A DNA stretch of 13,709 nucleotides, from contig CAMBJI010000020.1 in assembly GCA_945867725.1 (NCBI GenBank), positions 1 through 13,709 of the forward strand. The letters are read 5' to 3'. Of the stretch, positions 7,259 through 13,709 are shown piece by piece (positions within the stretch are counted from its first letter, which is position 1; every line of letters begins with the position of its first letter). The notes beneath the pieces are model-generated. The model saw nothing but the letters and a program-made list of their open reading frames with translations. It was not told the DNA's origin and did no database searches. This DNA is from Bordetella parapertussis (lineage in GTDB: Bacteria > Pseudomonadota > Gammaproteobacteria > Burkholderiales > Burkholderiaceae_D). A program made the position numbers and the translations under genes.

Positions 7259-7283
7259 AATTTCAATAAAATTTATCTTATAT
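7253..7283 (+). promoter_or_regulatory. candidate aceA promoter
   Basis: TTGATT (7253-7258) is followed by TCTTAT (7276-7281, spacer 17) or TTATAT (7278-7283, spacer 19). A start near 7290 would fall inside the 14-bp palindrome and give a leader of about 90 nt. The choice among AT-rich hexamers here is uncertain. Confidence 0.3.
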
Positions 7284-7297
7284 GTCTTATATAAGAC
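7276..7297. promoter_or_regulatory. palindromic operator candidate before aceA
   Basis: GTCTTATATAAGAC (7284-7297) is a perfect 14-bp palindrome. Its left arm TCTTATAT is repeated directly at 7276-7283, 9 bp upstream. A perfect dyad at or just after the -10 region, 82 bp before the aceA start codon, fits a dimeric repressor site. It does not match the E. coli IclR site. A GntR-type regulator is one possibility, but the family cannot be assigned from this site alone. Confidence 0.5.
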
Positions 7298-7378
7298 CTT
7301 GTTGCCTCGCAAAAAAAAGCCTACCATTCTTTTATACGTTTTATTGTGTATGCGGTATCAACCCCGGGAGAAATAATC

Positions 7379-8674
7379 ATGGCAACTCGTGAGCAACAGA
7401 TTCAGGCATTGACCAAAGATTGGGCAGAAAATCCACGCTGGAAAGACGTCAAGCGCAATTACAGCGCTGAGGACGTCGTCCGTTTGCGCGGCTCCGTCAA
7501 CATCGAACACACGCTTGCCAAGCGTGGCGCTGAAAAGTTGTGGGGCCTGTTGCACACAGAGCCTTTCGTCAATGCGCTGGGCGCGCTCACAGGCAATCAG
7601 GCCATGCAGCAAGTTAAAGCGGGTCTGAAGGCGATTTATCTCTCAGGCTGGCAGGTCGCAGGTGATGCCAACCTCGCTGGTGAAATGTATCCCGATCAGT
7701 CGCTGTATCCGGTCAACTCGGTGCCAATGGTCGTCAAGCGCATCAACAACACCTTCCAGCGCGCAGACCAGATTCAGTGGTCCGAAGGCAAAAACGATAT
7801 CGACTTCTTCGCACCGATCGTCGCTGATGCTGAAGCCGGTTTTGGCGGTGTACTGAATGCTTTCGAGCTGATGAAATCCATGATCGAAGCGGGCGCTGCT
7901 GGCGTTCACTTTGAAGACCAACTCGCATCGGTGAAGAAGTGCGGCCACATGGGTGGCAAGGTCCTGGTACCTTCGCGCGAAGCCGTTGAAAAGCTCAATG
8001 CCGCACGTCTGGCTGCCGATGTATCTGGCACGCCGACGATTCTGGTTGCGCGTACTGATGCCGAAGCAGCTGACCTGCTGACTTCCGATGTCGATGACAT
8101 CGACAAGCCTTTCCTCACCGGCGAGCGCACACCTGAAGGCTTCTATCGTACCAAGCCCGGTATCGATCAGGCGATCTCGCGCGGTCTGGCTTATGCGCCT
8201 TATGCAGATCTCGTCTGGTGTGAAACCGGCAAGCCTGATCTGGCATTCGCGAAAAAATTCGCTGAAGCCATCCATGCAAAATTCCCGGGCAAGATGTTGT
8301 CCTACAACTGCTCGCCTTCGTTTAACTGGAAGAAAAATCTGGATGACGCCACGATCGCTAAATTCCAGAAAGAACTCGGCGCAATGGGCTACAAGTTCCA
8401 GTTCATCACACTGGCTGGCTTCCATGCACTGAACTACTCCATGTTCAATCTGGCCCATGGCTATGCACGCAACCAGATGTCGGCGTTCGTTGAACTGCAA
8501 GAAGCTGAATTTGCCGCCGCAGAAAAAGGCTTCACCGCGGTCAAGCATCAGCGCGAAGTCGGTACCGGTTATTTCGATGCGGTGACCCAGGCGATTCAGC
8601 AAGGTCAGTCGTCAACGACTGCGTTGCATGGCTCGACTGAGGATGAGCAGTTCTTCGACAAGAAGGTTGCTTAA
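7379..8674 (+). CDS. aceA: isocitrate lyase
   Basis: Splits isocitrate into glyoxylate and succinate, the first step of the glyoxylate bypass used for growth on acetate and fatty acids; cytosolic tetramer needing magnesium. The 431-residue product is the size of the E. coli enzyme. The catalytic signature KKCGHM is at 186-191 with the active cysteine C188; other family segments include [22 protein letters not shown] (about 92-113), EAGFGG (161-166), VHFEDQ (179-184) and [10 protein letters not shown] (about 305-314). ATG 7379 gives the normal N-terminus and follows GGGAG (7366-7370) by 8 nt; an in-frame upstream codon at 7346 adds 11 unconserved residues. Malate synthase is not adjacent, so the bypass genes are not clustered here. 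Confidence 0.97.
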   Translation: MATREQQIQALTKDWAENPRWKDVKRNYSAEDVVRLRGSVNIEHTLAKRGAEKLWGLLHTEPFVNALGALTGNQAMQQVKAGLKAIYLSGWQVAGDANLAGEMYPDQSLYPVNSVPMVVKRINNTFQRADQIQWSEGKNDIDFFAPIVADAEAGFGGVLNAFELMKSMIEAGAAGVHFEDQLASVKKCGHMGGKVLVPSREAVEKLNAARLAADVSGTPTILVARTDAEAADLLTSDVDDIDKPFLTGERTPEGFYRTKPGIDQAISRGLAYAPYADLVWCETGKPDLAFAKKFAEAIHAKFPGKMLSYNCSPSFNWKKNLDDATIAKFQKELGAMGYKFQFITLAGFHALNYSMFNLAHGYARNQMSAFVELQEAEFAAAEKGFTAVKHQREVGTGYFDAVTQAIQQGQSSTTALHGSTEDEQFFDKKVA

Positions 8675-8715
8675 AAAGCTTAAAGACACTGGATCCCGGC
8701 CTGCGCCGGGAGCGA

Positions 8716-8748
8716 GCGGGGAATTCGGATCGCATGCGATCCGCCCGC
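8716..8748. repeat. large hairpin inside the inverted-repeat segment
   Basis: An 18-bp perfect palindrome CGGATCGCATGCGATCCG (8726-8743) is extended by GCGGG (8716-8720) pairing with CCCGC (8744-8748) around a 5-nt bulge (8721-8725). Confidence 0.7.
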
Positions 8749-8754
8749 GCAGCA

Positions 8755-8776
8755 GTCATCACATGCAAGTGATGAC
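8755..8776. repeat. 8-bp stem hairpin inside the inverted-repeat segment
   Basis: GTCATCAC (8755-8762) and GTGATGAC (8769-8776) are perfect inverted repeats around a 6-nt loop. No T-tract follows, so it is not a terminator. Confidence 0.65.
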
Positions 8777-8951
8777 GTTTGGGAGGCTAACCGGCATCCA
8801 TTCGCCGTACCAGAGCTGCCCGAATACAGCGGCCCTTGCGTCCGAAATGAGTTTATAAAAGCTGCGGAACTCAAAATCGTCATCCCGGCGCAGGCCGGGA
8901 TCCAGCGTCTTCCGTTGTGTACCAACAAACGATAAAACAAGGTCACACCTC

Positions 8952-8974
8952 AAAAGGGCGTGGCCTTTTTTATT
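8952..8974 (+). terminator. Rho-independent terminator before rlmJ
   Basis: AAAAGG (8952-8957), loop GCGTGG, CCTTTT (8964-8969) form a stem that runs into TTTTTTATT. It lies about 280 nt after aceA and immediately before the rlmJ promoter, so it probably ends a long aceA 3' region that includes the inverted-repeat element. Confidence 0.65.
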
Positions 8975-8988
8975 ACCGTGACCAGACT

Positions 8989-8997
8989 TGGTAGAAT
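8989..8997 (+). promoter_or_regulatory. extended -10 promoter of rlmJ-greB
   Basis: TGGTAGAAT combines a TGn extension (8989-8991) with the -10 box TAGAAT (8992-8997). No strong -35 is present, which is common for extended -10 promoters. Transcription would start near 9004, giving a leader of about 20 nt. Confidence 0.55.
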
Positions 8998-9024
8998 CCG
9001 GCTTCACTTCTCTTCGCCCCCACC

Positions 9025-9939
9025 ATGTTCAGCTACCGCCACGGTTTTCACGCAGGTAATCACGCCGATGTACTCAAGCATTGCGTACTCACGCAACTGC
9101 TTGGTTATCTGAACCAGAAACCAGGCCCCTATATGGTGATTGATACCCACGCAGGTGCGGGTGCCTATCAGCTTGACAGCGATTACGCGACCAAGAGCGG
9201 CGAGTCTGACGCGGGTGTGGCGCTGCTGTGGGACAGGGATGACGCTCCCGCTGCGGTGAATGAATACCTGCAAGTCATCAGAGACATGAACCCCGCCGGT
9301 CGGCTGCGTCACTATCCCGGGTCACCATTTCTTGCCGAGCGACTGATGCGAGATCAGGATCGTTTGCGCCTTTTTGAGTTGCATCCGGCTGACAGCAAAC
9401 TGCTTGCAGAGAGTTTTCGCAAGCTTGAAGCCCATGCGGCTGCCAATGGTCAAAAATCCAGCGCACGTGGCACCCGAGTGCAGTTGCAACGTGCCGATGG
9501 CTTTGCCGGACTAAAAGCCTTGTTGCCACCGCCATCACGGCGCGGCTTGATCCTGATGGATCCCTCGTATGAAGACAAGGACGACTACCGCAAGGTGAAG
9601 GTCGCCATCGAGGATGCACAAAAACGTTTTGCAACGGGCACCTATGCCATCTGGTACCCAGTGCTAGGACGACTCGACTCGCAGCAATTGCCAGAGCGTT
9701 TGAAACGCGTGGCAGCCTCCGAATGGTTAAACGTCACCTTGACGGTGGCTGGTCCGGCAGCGCAGGATCAGGGTTTGCGCAGTAGCGGCATGTTCATCAT
9801 CAATCCGCCCTGGACGCTGGAGGCGACATTGAAAGACATCATGCCGTGGATGACGCAAGCCTTGGCGCAGGATGATGAAGCGCGCTTTGCAATTCAGACG
9901 GGCAAGGCGGCAAAACCCCCGAAAGAACGGGCAGAATGA
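9025..9939 (+). CDS. rlmJ: 23S rRNA (adenine-N6)-methyltransferase RlmJ
   Basis: Uses S-adenosylmethionine to methylate N6 of an adenine in 23S rRNA (A2030 in E. coli). The protein has 304 residues, somewhat longer than E. coli RlmJ (280). It opens with the family signature SYRHGFHAGNHADVLKH (3-19), then the SAM-binding loop DTHAGAGAY (40-48), and the catalytic motif DPSYE (179-183), the family form of the N6-methyltransferase [DNS]PP[YF] motif with Ser at the third place. No Shine-Dalgarno precedes the ATG; a pyrimidine-rich short leader follows the extended -10 promoter. Its stop overlaps the greB start as ATGA, so the two genes are translationally coupled. Confidence 0.93.
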   Translation: MFSYRHGFHAGNHADVLKHCVLTQLLGYLNQKPGPYMVIDTHAGAGAYQLDSDYATKSGESDAGVALLWDRDDAPAAVNEYLQVIRDMNPAGRLRHYPGSPFLAERLMRDQDRLRLFELHPADSKLLAESFRKLEAHAAANGQKSSARGTRVQLQRADGFAGLKALLPPPSRRGLILMDPSYEDKDDYRKVKVAIEDAQKRFATGTYAIWYPVLGRLDSQQLPERLKRVAASEWLNVTLTVAGPAAQDQGLRSSGMFIINPPWTLEATLKDIMPWMTQALAQDDEARFAIQTGKAAKPPKERAE

Positions 9940-10490
9940 ACAAAGCATTCGTCAAAGAGTCTGATGGTGATGGGGATGACGACGGCGGTTTGCCACCGAT
10001 TCCTCCCGGTGCCAAGAATTACATCACGCCGCAGGGCTATCAACGTATACGCGAGGAGCTGCTACAGCTTATCGATACCGAACGGCCTGAAGTAGTCAAA
10101 ATCGTCCACTGGGCTGCGTCGAATGGGGATCGTTCCGAGAACGGTGACTACATCTACGGCAAGCGTCGGCTGCGCGAGATAGACCGCCGTATTCGCTTTC
10201 TTACCAAGCGACTTGATCTGGCCGAGGTCGTTGATCCCAGTATTCATCACGGCAGCGATCAGGTGTTTTTTGGCGCTACGGTAACTTATCTAAACAGTGC
10301 CGGTAGTGAACAGAGCATAACCATCGTAGGCATTGACGAGCTCGATCCTCTCAAGGGAAAGATCAGCTGGGTGGCACCCGTGGCGCGTGCACTGACCAAA
10401 TCACGCGAGGGCGACGTGATTACGCTGACCACGCCGGCCGGTGTGGATGAATTGGAAATTCTGCGCGTCACATACCCGTCACCACCTTGA
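9936..10490 (+). CDS. greB: transcript cleavage factor GreB
   Basis: Binds in the secondary channel of RNA polymerase and stimulates cleavage of backtracked RNA so that elongation can resume. The 184-residue product has an acidic tail (DGDGDDDGG, 10-18) before the coiled coil, then the GRASN-type signature with ASNGDRSENGDYIYGKRRL (61-79); the tip acids D65 and E68 match E. coli D41 and E44. The C-terminal FKBP-like domain runs from about 105 to 180. The HWAASNGDRSENGDY form points to GreB rather than GreA. It is about 25 residues longer at the N-terminus than E. coli GreB because of the acidic tail. The start overlaps the rlmJ stop by 4 nt (ATGA). Confidence 0.95.
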   Translation: MNKAFVKESDGDGDDDGGLPPIPPGAKNYITPQGYQRIREELLQLIDTERPEVVKIVHWAASNGDRSENGDYIYGKRRLREIDRRIRFLTKRLDLAEVVDPSIHHGSDQVFFGATVTYLNSAGSEQSITIVGIDELDPLKGKISWVAPVARALTKSREGDVITLTTPAGVDELEILRVTYPSPP

Positions 10491-10508
10491 CGTAAAATTA
10501 CATTTACG
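10491..10508 (+). promoter_or_regulatory. promoter-like or hairpin element before the DUF3422 gene
   Basis: CGTAAA (10491-10496) and TTTACG (10503-10508) form a 6-bp inverted repeat; CTTTTT follows at 10511-10516, so it may be a weak greB terminator. The same bases hold TAAAAT (10493-10498), a reasonable -10 box that would start a transcript near 10505 for the next gene. The sequence does not decide between the two. Confidence 0.3.
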
Positions 10509-10540
10509 CACTTTTTGGTGCTGCCCAGACCGGACTCTGC

Positions 10541-11887
10541 ATGCCGATCATTTTCCCAACGCTGAATCACCCGCTGCGCGTTCCTCTTGCGGCTGAAATT
10601 CATTCCCGTCCACCGATTCGTCTCGAAGCACCCGAGCGGATTACGCAGATGGCAATCCACGGACGCAACGAATCCTCGCCAGGCCATCGCGGTGCGCAGA
10701 CGGAATTGCTGGCCTCGCTTTGCATGCAATTTGGTGTGACGCCACCCGTGAGTGAAGCCCGGTATTTTTTTCATGACTTCGGGCGCTTTCGTCTGAAGTG
10801 GGAGTGTCACACCGAATTTGCCAGCTACACCTTTGTCGCCGGCGTGCGCATGCCCCGATCGCCAGATAATTTGTTTGATCAGATGCCCTCAGCCGATTTG
10901 CCAGAGGCCTGGCTGCTGCGCTTGCAAGGCCTGCTGATGGTGGCAACGCATGTCGTCCTTGAAGAAGCGAGTGAGTCTGCTGCAGAAGCCGTTCCGCACA
11001 TGCGTCGGCTGTTTGAAGGCAATGCGGTGGTCGGTTGTGAAGCCTCCGAGGCAGCACAGGTTTGGACAGACTTCAAGGTACATGCCGATGGTTTTGTACG
11101 TTTCGTTGTGCGTGACGGCGGGCTCAAAGGTCAGCAGGCGGGACGTCTGGTGCAGCGACTCTTGGAAATTGAAACCTATCGGATGATGGCCTTGCTCGGT
11201 TTGCCGTCTGCACAGCGTGCCACGCCGGTGCTCAATGCCATTGAAGCCCAACTGGCTTCACTGACGTCCGCCATGGTGGAAATGGATCAGCCAGAGCGTC
11301 ATGGCGACGCCGAGGGTATGGCCAAAGAACAGTCCTTGCTCGAAGAAATTACGTCGTTGGCTGCACGACTGGAGCAGTTGGCGGTCGATAACAGCTACCG
11401 ATTTTCTGCGTCCAATGCTTACTTCAATCTGGTGAATTCGCGCATCGAAGAGCTGCGTGAGCGCCGGGTTCAGGGCATACCGACCATTGCTGAATTCATG
11501 CAGCGCCGTCTCACGCCGGCAATGAATACTTGTACGGCAGCTGCGCGTCGGCAGGAATCATTAGCCGAGCGTATTGCCAACACCAACTCCCTGCTGCGCA
11601 CCCGCGTGGGCATTCGTCAGGAGCAGCAGAACAGCAAAATCCTTGAATCCATGAACGCACGTGCTGCGCAACAGCTGCGATTGCAGCAAGCGGTGGAGGG
11701 CTTATCGGTCGTTGCCGTGTCTTACTATCTGGCGGGTTTGATTAGCTATGGCGGTAAGGCTGCAAAAGCTTCAGGTCTGCGCATCGATCCGGATCTGGTG
11801 ACCGGCATTGCGGTACCTGTGGTGGCCTTGTTTGTCTGGTTTGGAATACGCCACCTGCAAAAAAAGGTCAAACGCAAAGCGCTTTGA
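10541..11887 (+). CDS. DUF3422 family membrane-associated protein
   Basis: Conserved protein of unknown function, 448 residues. The N-terminus PTLNHPLRVPLAAEIHSRPP (6-25) is the DUF3422 signature: an early His-Pro-Leu-Arg and a Glu-x-His-x-Arg-Pro-Pro. A mixed globular part (about 40-250) is followed by a charged, helical, probably coiled-coil part (about 255-385) with Glu- and Gln-rich stretches. Two hydrophobic segments near the C-terminus (about 388-405 and 420-438), with a short loop and a basic tail (KKVKRKAL), suggest a C-terminal membrane anchor with most of the protein in the cytoplasm. There is no signal peptide or known catalytic motif. It lies 50 nt after greB and converges on spoT. 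A terminator overlaps its 3' end. No function is proposed. Confidence 0.85.
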   Translation: MPIIFPTLNHPLRVPLAAEIHSRPPIRLEAPERITQMAIHGRNESSPGHRGAQTELLASLCMQFGVTPPVSEARYFFHDFGRFRLKWECHTEFASYTFVAGVRMPRSPDNLFDQMPSADLPEAWLLRLQGLLMVATHVVLEEASESAAEAVPHMRRLFEGNAVVGCEASEAAQVWTDFKVHADGFVRFVVRDGGLKGQQAGRLVQRLLEIETYRMMALLGLPSAQRATPVLNAIEAQLASLTSAMVEMDQPERHGDAEGMAKEQSLLEEITSLAARLEQLAVDNSYRFSASNAYFNLVNSRIEELRERRVQGIPTIAEFMQRRLTPAMNTCTAAARRQESLAERIANTNSLLRTRVGIRQEQQNSKILESMNARAAQQLRLQQAVEGLSVVAVSYYLAGLISYGGKAAKASGLRIDPDLVTGIAVPVVALFVWFGIRHLQKKVKRKAL

Positions 11888-11899
11888 TCAGGTTTTTTT
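11866..11899 (+). terminator. Rho-independent terminator overlapping the DUF3422 stop codon
   Basis: GGTCAAACGC (11866-11875), loop AAA, GCG-c-TTTGATC (11879-11889) form a 10-bp stem with one bulged C and one G-T pair. After AGG comes a run of seven T (11893-11899). The stem includes the last codons and the stop of the gene. It separates this transcript from convergent spoT. Confidence 0.6.
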
Positions 11900-11941
11900 A
11901 GGTGGGTGTCATGTGGCGCATTCGGGTTACGCCGATTGATA

Positions 11942-13709
11942 TTACGAGCGTTCCCGCAGAATTCTTTCCACACCTTTGACGCGTTTGACATTACGTATCA
12001 GACGCGCGAGGTGAACGCGGTCCTCGACCTGGACTGTGAAGCGCAGCTCAATCATCGGGCTGTTGCTGCCTTCATCCATACCCACGTGCACGATATTTGA
12101 ATCGGACTCGTTGATCTCTGCGGCCAGTCGTGCCAGCGCACCTTTTTCGTCCTTCAGTAGCACTCGAATTCGGCTGTCGAAACGGCGTGCATGCTCACCG
12201 GCCCAGCTCACATCAATCCAACGTCCCGGCTCTTTTGCACGCAGACGTTTAGCGACCTCACACTCAGCGGCATGCACGGACAGTGTCTGGTCGCGACGCA
12301 GATGACCTGTCAATGCATCGCCGGGGATAGGCAGACAACACGGCGCAAGCTGTACCGATGAGGCGGGCTCGTGGCCCGTGATGTTGACTGGCTTGATCTT
12401 GGTGCTGCTTTGGTCCTCTGGCAGGCTTGCCTTATCTGTTTTGCCTTGAATCAGTCCGTGAATATGTCGTGCTACTAGCATCGCCATACGCTTGCCAACA
12501 CCAATCTCGGCAAACAGATCGCTCACAGATTTAGCGCTAGTGTCATGAATCAGGCGCTCGCCAATGTCGGTCGGTATGGTCGTCGGAAGTTCCAGCGCTG
12601 CCAGCGATTGTTCCAGCAGCATGCGCCCCAGCTCAATAGCTTCTTCACGGTCGATGGTACGCAGATGATGGCGAATCGCCGATCTCGCCTTGCCGGTTCG
12701 TACGAAGGTCAGCCAGTTCGGTGTAGGCCGGGCGTCGTCGGAGACATCAATGCCAACAATGTCGCCATTGCGCAGCTCAGTTTTTAGTGTGGCTGGCTCA
12801 TGATTAATGCGCGCAGAGACAGCATGGTCGCCGATATCGGTGTGAATCGTATACGCAAAATCCAGTGCAGTAGCGCCGCGCGGTAATGCAATGATGGTGG
12901 ATTTGGGTGTGAACACATAAACGGAATCAGGAAATAGATCTACCTTCACATGTTCCAGAAACTCGGCTGAATCACCTGTCTGGTGCTGGATATCGAGCAG
13001 TGATTGCAGCCAGGCGTGCGTACGCTGTTGCAGATCGGTCAGTTCACCATCTTCATTCTTGTAGAGCCAGTGTGCAGCGACGCCGGATTCCGCGACACGG
13101 TGCATTTCTTCGGTGCGGATCTGGAATTCCACCGGCGTGCCATAAGGGCCGATGACGGTGGTGTGTAGCGACTGGTAGCCATTGAGCTTGGGAATGGCAA
13201 TGTAATCCTTGAACTTGCCTGGCATGGGCTTGAACATGGAGTGCAGGGTGCCCAGTGCGACATAACAGTTCGCAAAATTATCGACGACGATGCGAAAGCC
13301 ATAGACATCCAGCACCTGAGAAAAACTCAAGTGCTTGTTGCGCATCTTGCGATACACGCCGTACAGCGTTTTTTCGCGGCCATAAACACCAGCCTCGATG
13401 CCAGTGCTGGTCAGTCCGTGCTTAACCGTTTCCAGAATCTTGCTAACCAGTTCACGCCGGTTACCCCGCGCCGATCGTACGGCCTTGGACAGGGTGCGAT
13501 ATCGCATCGGCAGCATGTGCGAGAACGACAGATCCTGCAGTTCGCGATAAATGTTGTTGAGACCCAAGCGGTGCGCGATAGGCACATAGACTTCAATTGT
13601 CTCGCGCGCAATGCGACGGCGTTTCTCGGGTGACATCGCATCCAGCGTGCGCATATTGTGCAGACGGTCAGCCAGCTTGACGAGAATGACGCGCACGTCG
13701 CGTGCCATG
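11942..13709 (-). CDS. spoT: bifunctional (p)ppGpp synthase/hydrolase SpoT, N-terminus outside window
   Basis: RelA/SpoT-family enzyme that makes and degrades the alarmone (p)ppGpp. The visible 588 residues lack roughly the first 150, including the HDxxED metal site; the Met at 13708 is internal, not the start. Numbered from it: end of the HD hydrolase with LADRLHNMRTL (12-22), synthetase domain with GREKTLYGVYRKM (110-122), KFKDYIAIPKLNGYQSLHT (165-183) and EFQIRTEEMH (194-203), TGS domain (about 260-322), a CC-type zinc-finger-like region with Cys457-Cys458, His479 and Cys483, and a C-terminal ACT domain (about 512-588). An intact-looking HD end and a basic KxKD in place of RelA's acidic ExDD argue for SpoT/Rel rather than RelA. 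It converges on the DUF3422 gene with a 54-nt gap; no clear terminator of its own is seen. Confidence 0.93.
   Translation of the reverse strand, partial: MARDVRVILVKLADRLHNMRTLDAMSPEKRRRIARETIEVYVPIAHRLGLNNIYRELQDLSFSHMLPMRYRTLSKAVRSARGNRRELVSKILETVKHGLTSTGIEAGVYGREKTLYGVYRKMRNKHLSFSQVLDVYGFRIVVDNFANCYVALGTLHSMFKPMPGKFKDYIAIPKLNGYQSLHTTVIGPYGTPVEFQIRTEEMHRVAESGVAAHWLYKNEDGELTDLQQRTHAWLQSLLDIQHQTGDSAEFLEHVKVDLFPDSVYVFTPKSTIIALPRGATALDFAYTIHTDIGDHAVSARINHEPATLKTELRNGDIVGIDVSDDARPTPNWLTFVRTGKARSAIRHHLRTIDREEAIELGRMLLEQSLAALELPTTIPTDIGERLIHDTSAKSVSDLFAEIGVGKRMAMLVARHIHGLIQGKTDKASLPEDQSSTKIKPVNITGHEPASSVQLAPCCLPIPGDALTGHLRRDQTLSVHAAECEVAKRLRAKEPGRWIDVSWAGEHARRFDSRIRVLLKDEKGALARLAAEINESDSNIVHVGMDEGSNSPMIELRFTVQVEDRVHLARLIRNVKRVKGVERILRERS

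Larger units (their letters stand above)
7080..7378. other. clpB-aceA intergenic region
   Basis: No gene is visible in these 299 bp. From left to right the region holds the rest of the 20-bp tandem repeat, a hairpin GCCGCA (7103-7108) / TGCGGC (7124-7129) without a T-tract that might weakly terminate clpB, then an AT-rich control region for aceA with an IHF-like site, an inverted repeat TATTGA-N6-TCAATA (7251-7268), a perfect 14-bp palindrome, and the GGGAG ribosome binding site (7366-7370). Confidence 0.7.
8683..8911. repeat. 229-bp segment bounded by 29-bp inverted repeats
   Basis: The ends 8683-8711 and 8883-8911 are inverted copies matching at 28 of 29 positions; the inner 23 bp (8689-8711, 8883-8905) are identical. 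Each end is itself a hairpin, TCCCGGC-N4-GCCGGGA. The core (ATCCC-N10-GGGAT in the right copy) resembles REP-like and neisserial dRS3 repeats (ATTCCC-N8-GGGAAT). Between the ends lie two further hairpins, centred near 8734 and 8765. No ORF of note and no target-site duplication is visible. Two REP-like units in opposite orientation recall REPIN or MITE-like elements. Its place in the aceA 3' region could also affect mRNA stability. Confidence 0.6.

Noticed and set aside
7643..8602. 319-codon minus-strand ORF opposite aceA
   Set aside because: It is a long antisense shadow of a highly conserved gene with strong codon bias; its translation matches no family and aceA is certain.
11900..11941. 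Terminator for spoT on the minus strand
   Set aside because: Only a 4-bp GGCG/CGCC stem with a long loop is present and no T-tract follows on that strand.
1..13709. tRNA, rRNA, insertion sequence or defence genes
   Set aside because: No cloverleaf with CCA end, rRNA sequence, transposase or recognisable defence gene was seen on either strand.

Overview
The window looks like chromosomal housekeeping DNA from a Betaproteobacterium, most likely Burkholderiales. The evidence is the protein variants (an RXKD-type bifunctional SpoT, a 431-residue proteobacterial isocitrate lyase, a DUF3422 protein), -10 boxes of the form TA(C/G)AATCCGGC just upstream of genes, moderate GC content in the genes, and the order thrC-moeA-moaD-moaE-clpB, which I recall from Burkholderiales but could not check. 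The genus cannot be named from the sequence.

Layout, left to right. Positions 1-385 are AT-rich with no convincing gene; they hold weak promoter and terminator candidates and a 41-codon ORF whose stop overlaps the thrC start. Next comes a rightward run: thrC (threonine synthase), three 13-bp tandem repeats, then moeA, moaD and moaE (molybdenum cofactor synthesis) and crcB (fluoride channel), tightly packed and ending in a hairpin. clpB (disaggregase) follows under its own heat-shock (sigma-32 type) promoter. After a 20-bp tandem duplication over the clpB stop codon comes aceA (isocitrate lyase), preceded by an IHF-like site and a perfect 14-bp palindrome. Downstream of aceA is a 229-bp segment bounded by near-perfect inverted repeats that resemble a REP/dRS3-type element. 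A terminator and an extended -10 promoter then lead into rlmJ-greB (overlapping ATGA), followed by a DUF3422 membrane-associated protein with a terminator over its stop codon. The window ends inside spoT, which is convergent on the minus strand and lacks its N-terminal part here.

How the genes work together. moeA, moaD and moaE supply late steps of molybdenum cofactor synthesis: MoaD and MoaE form molybdopterin synthase, and MoeA inserts molybdate. ClpB serves protein recovery after heat shock and AceA the glyoxylate bypass. RlmJ modifies 23S rRNA, GreB rescues backtracked RNA polymerase, and SpoT sets (p)ppGpp levels, so the right third has a ribosome/RNA polymerase/stringent-response theme.

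I found no sign of a new defence, mobile or biosynthetic system. The points most worth a second look are regulatory or repetitive: the clpB sigma-32 promoter, matching IHF-like sites before clpB and aceA, the aceA palindrome, the inverted-repeat element after aceA, the two tandem repeats, and the small ORF before thrC. All calls come from reading the sequence; no database search was possible.
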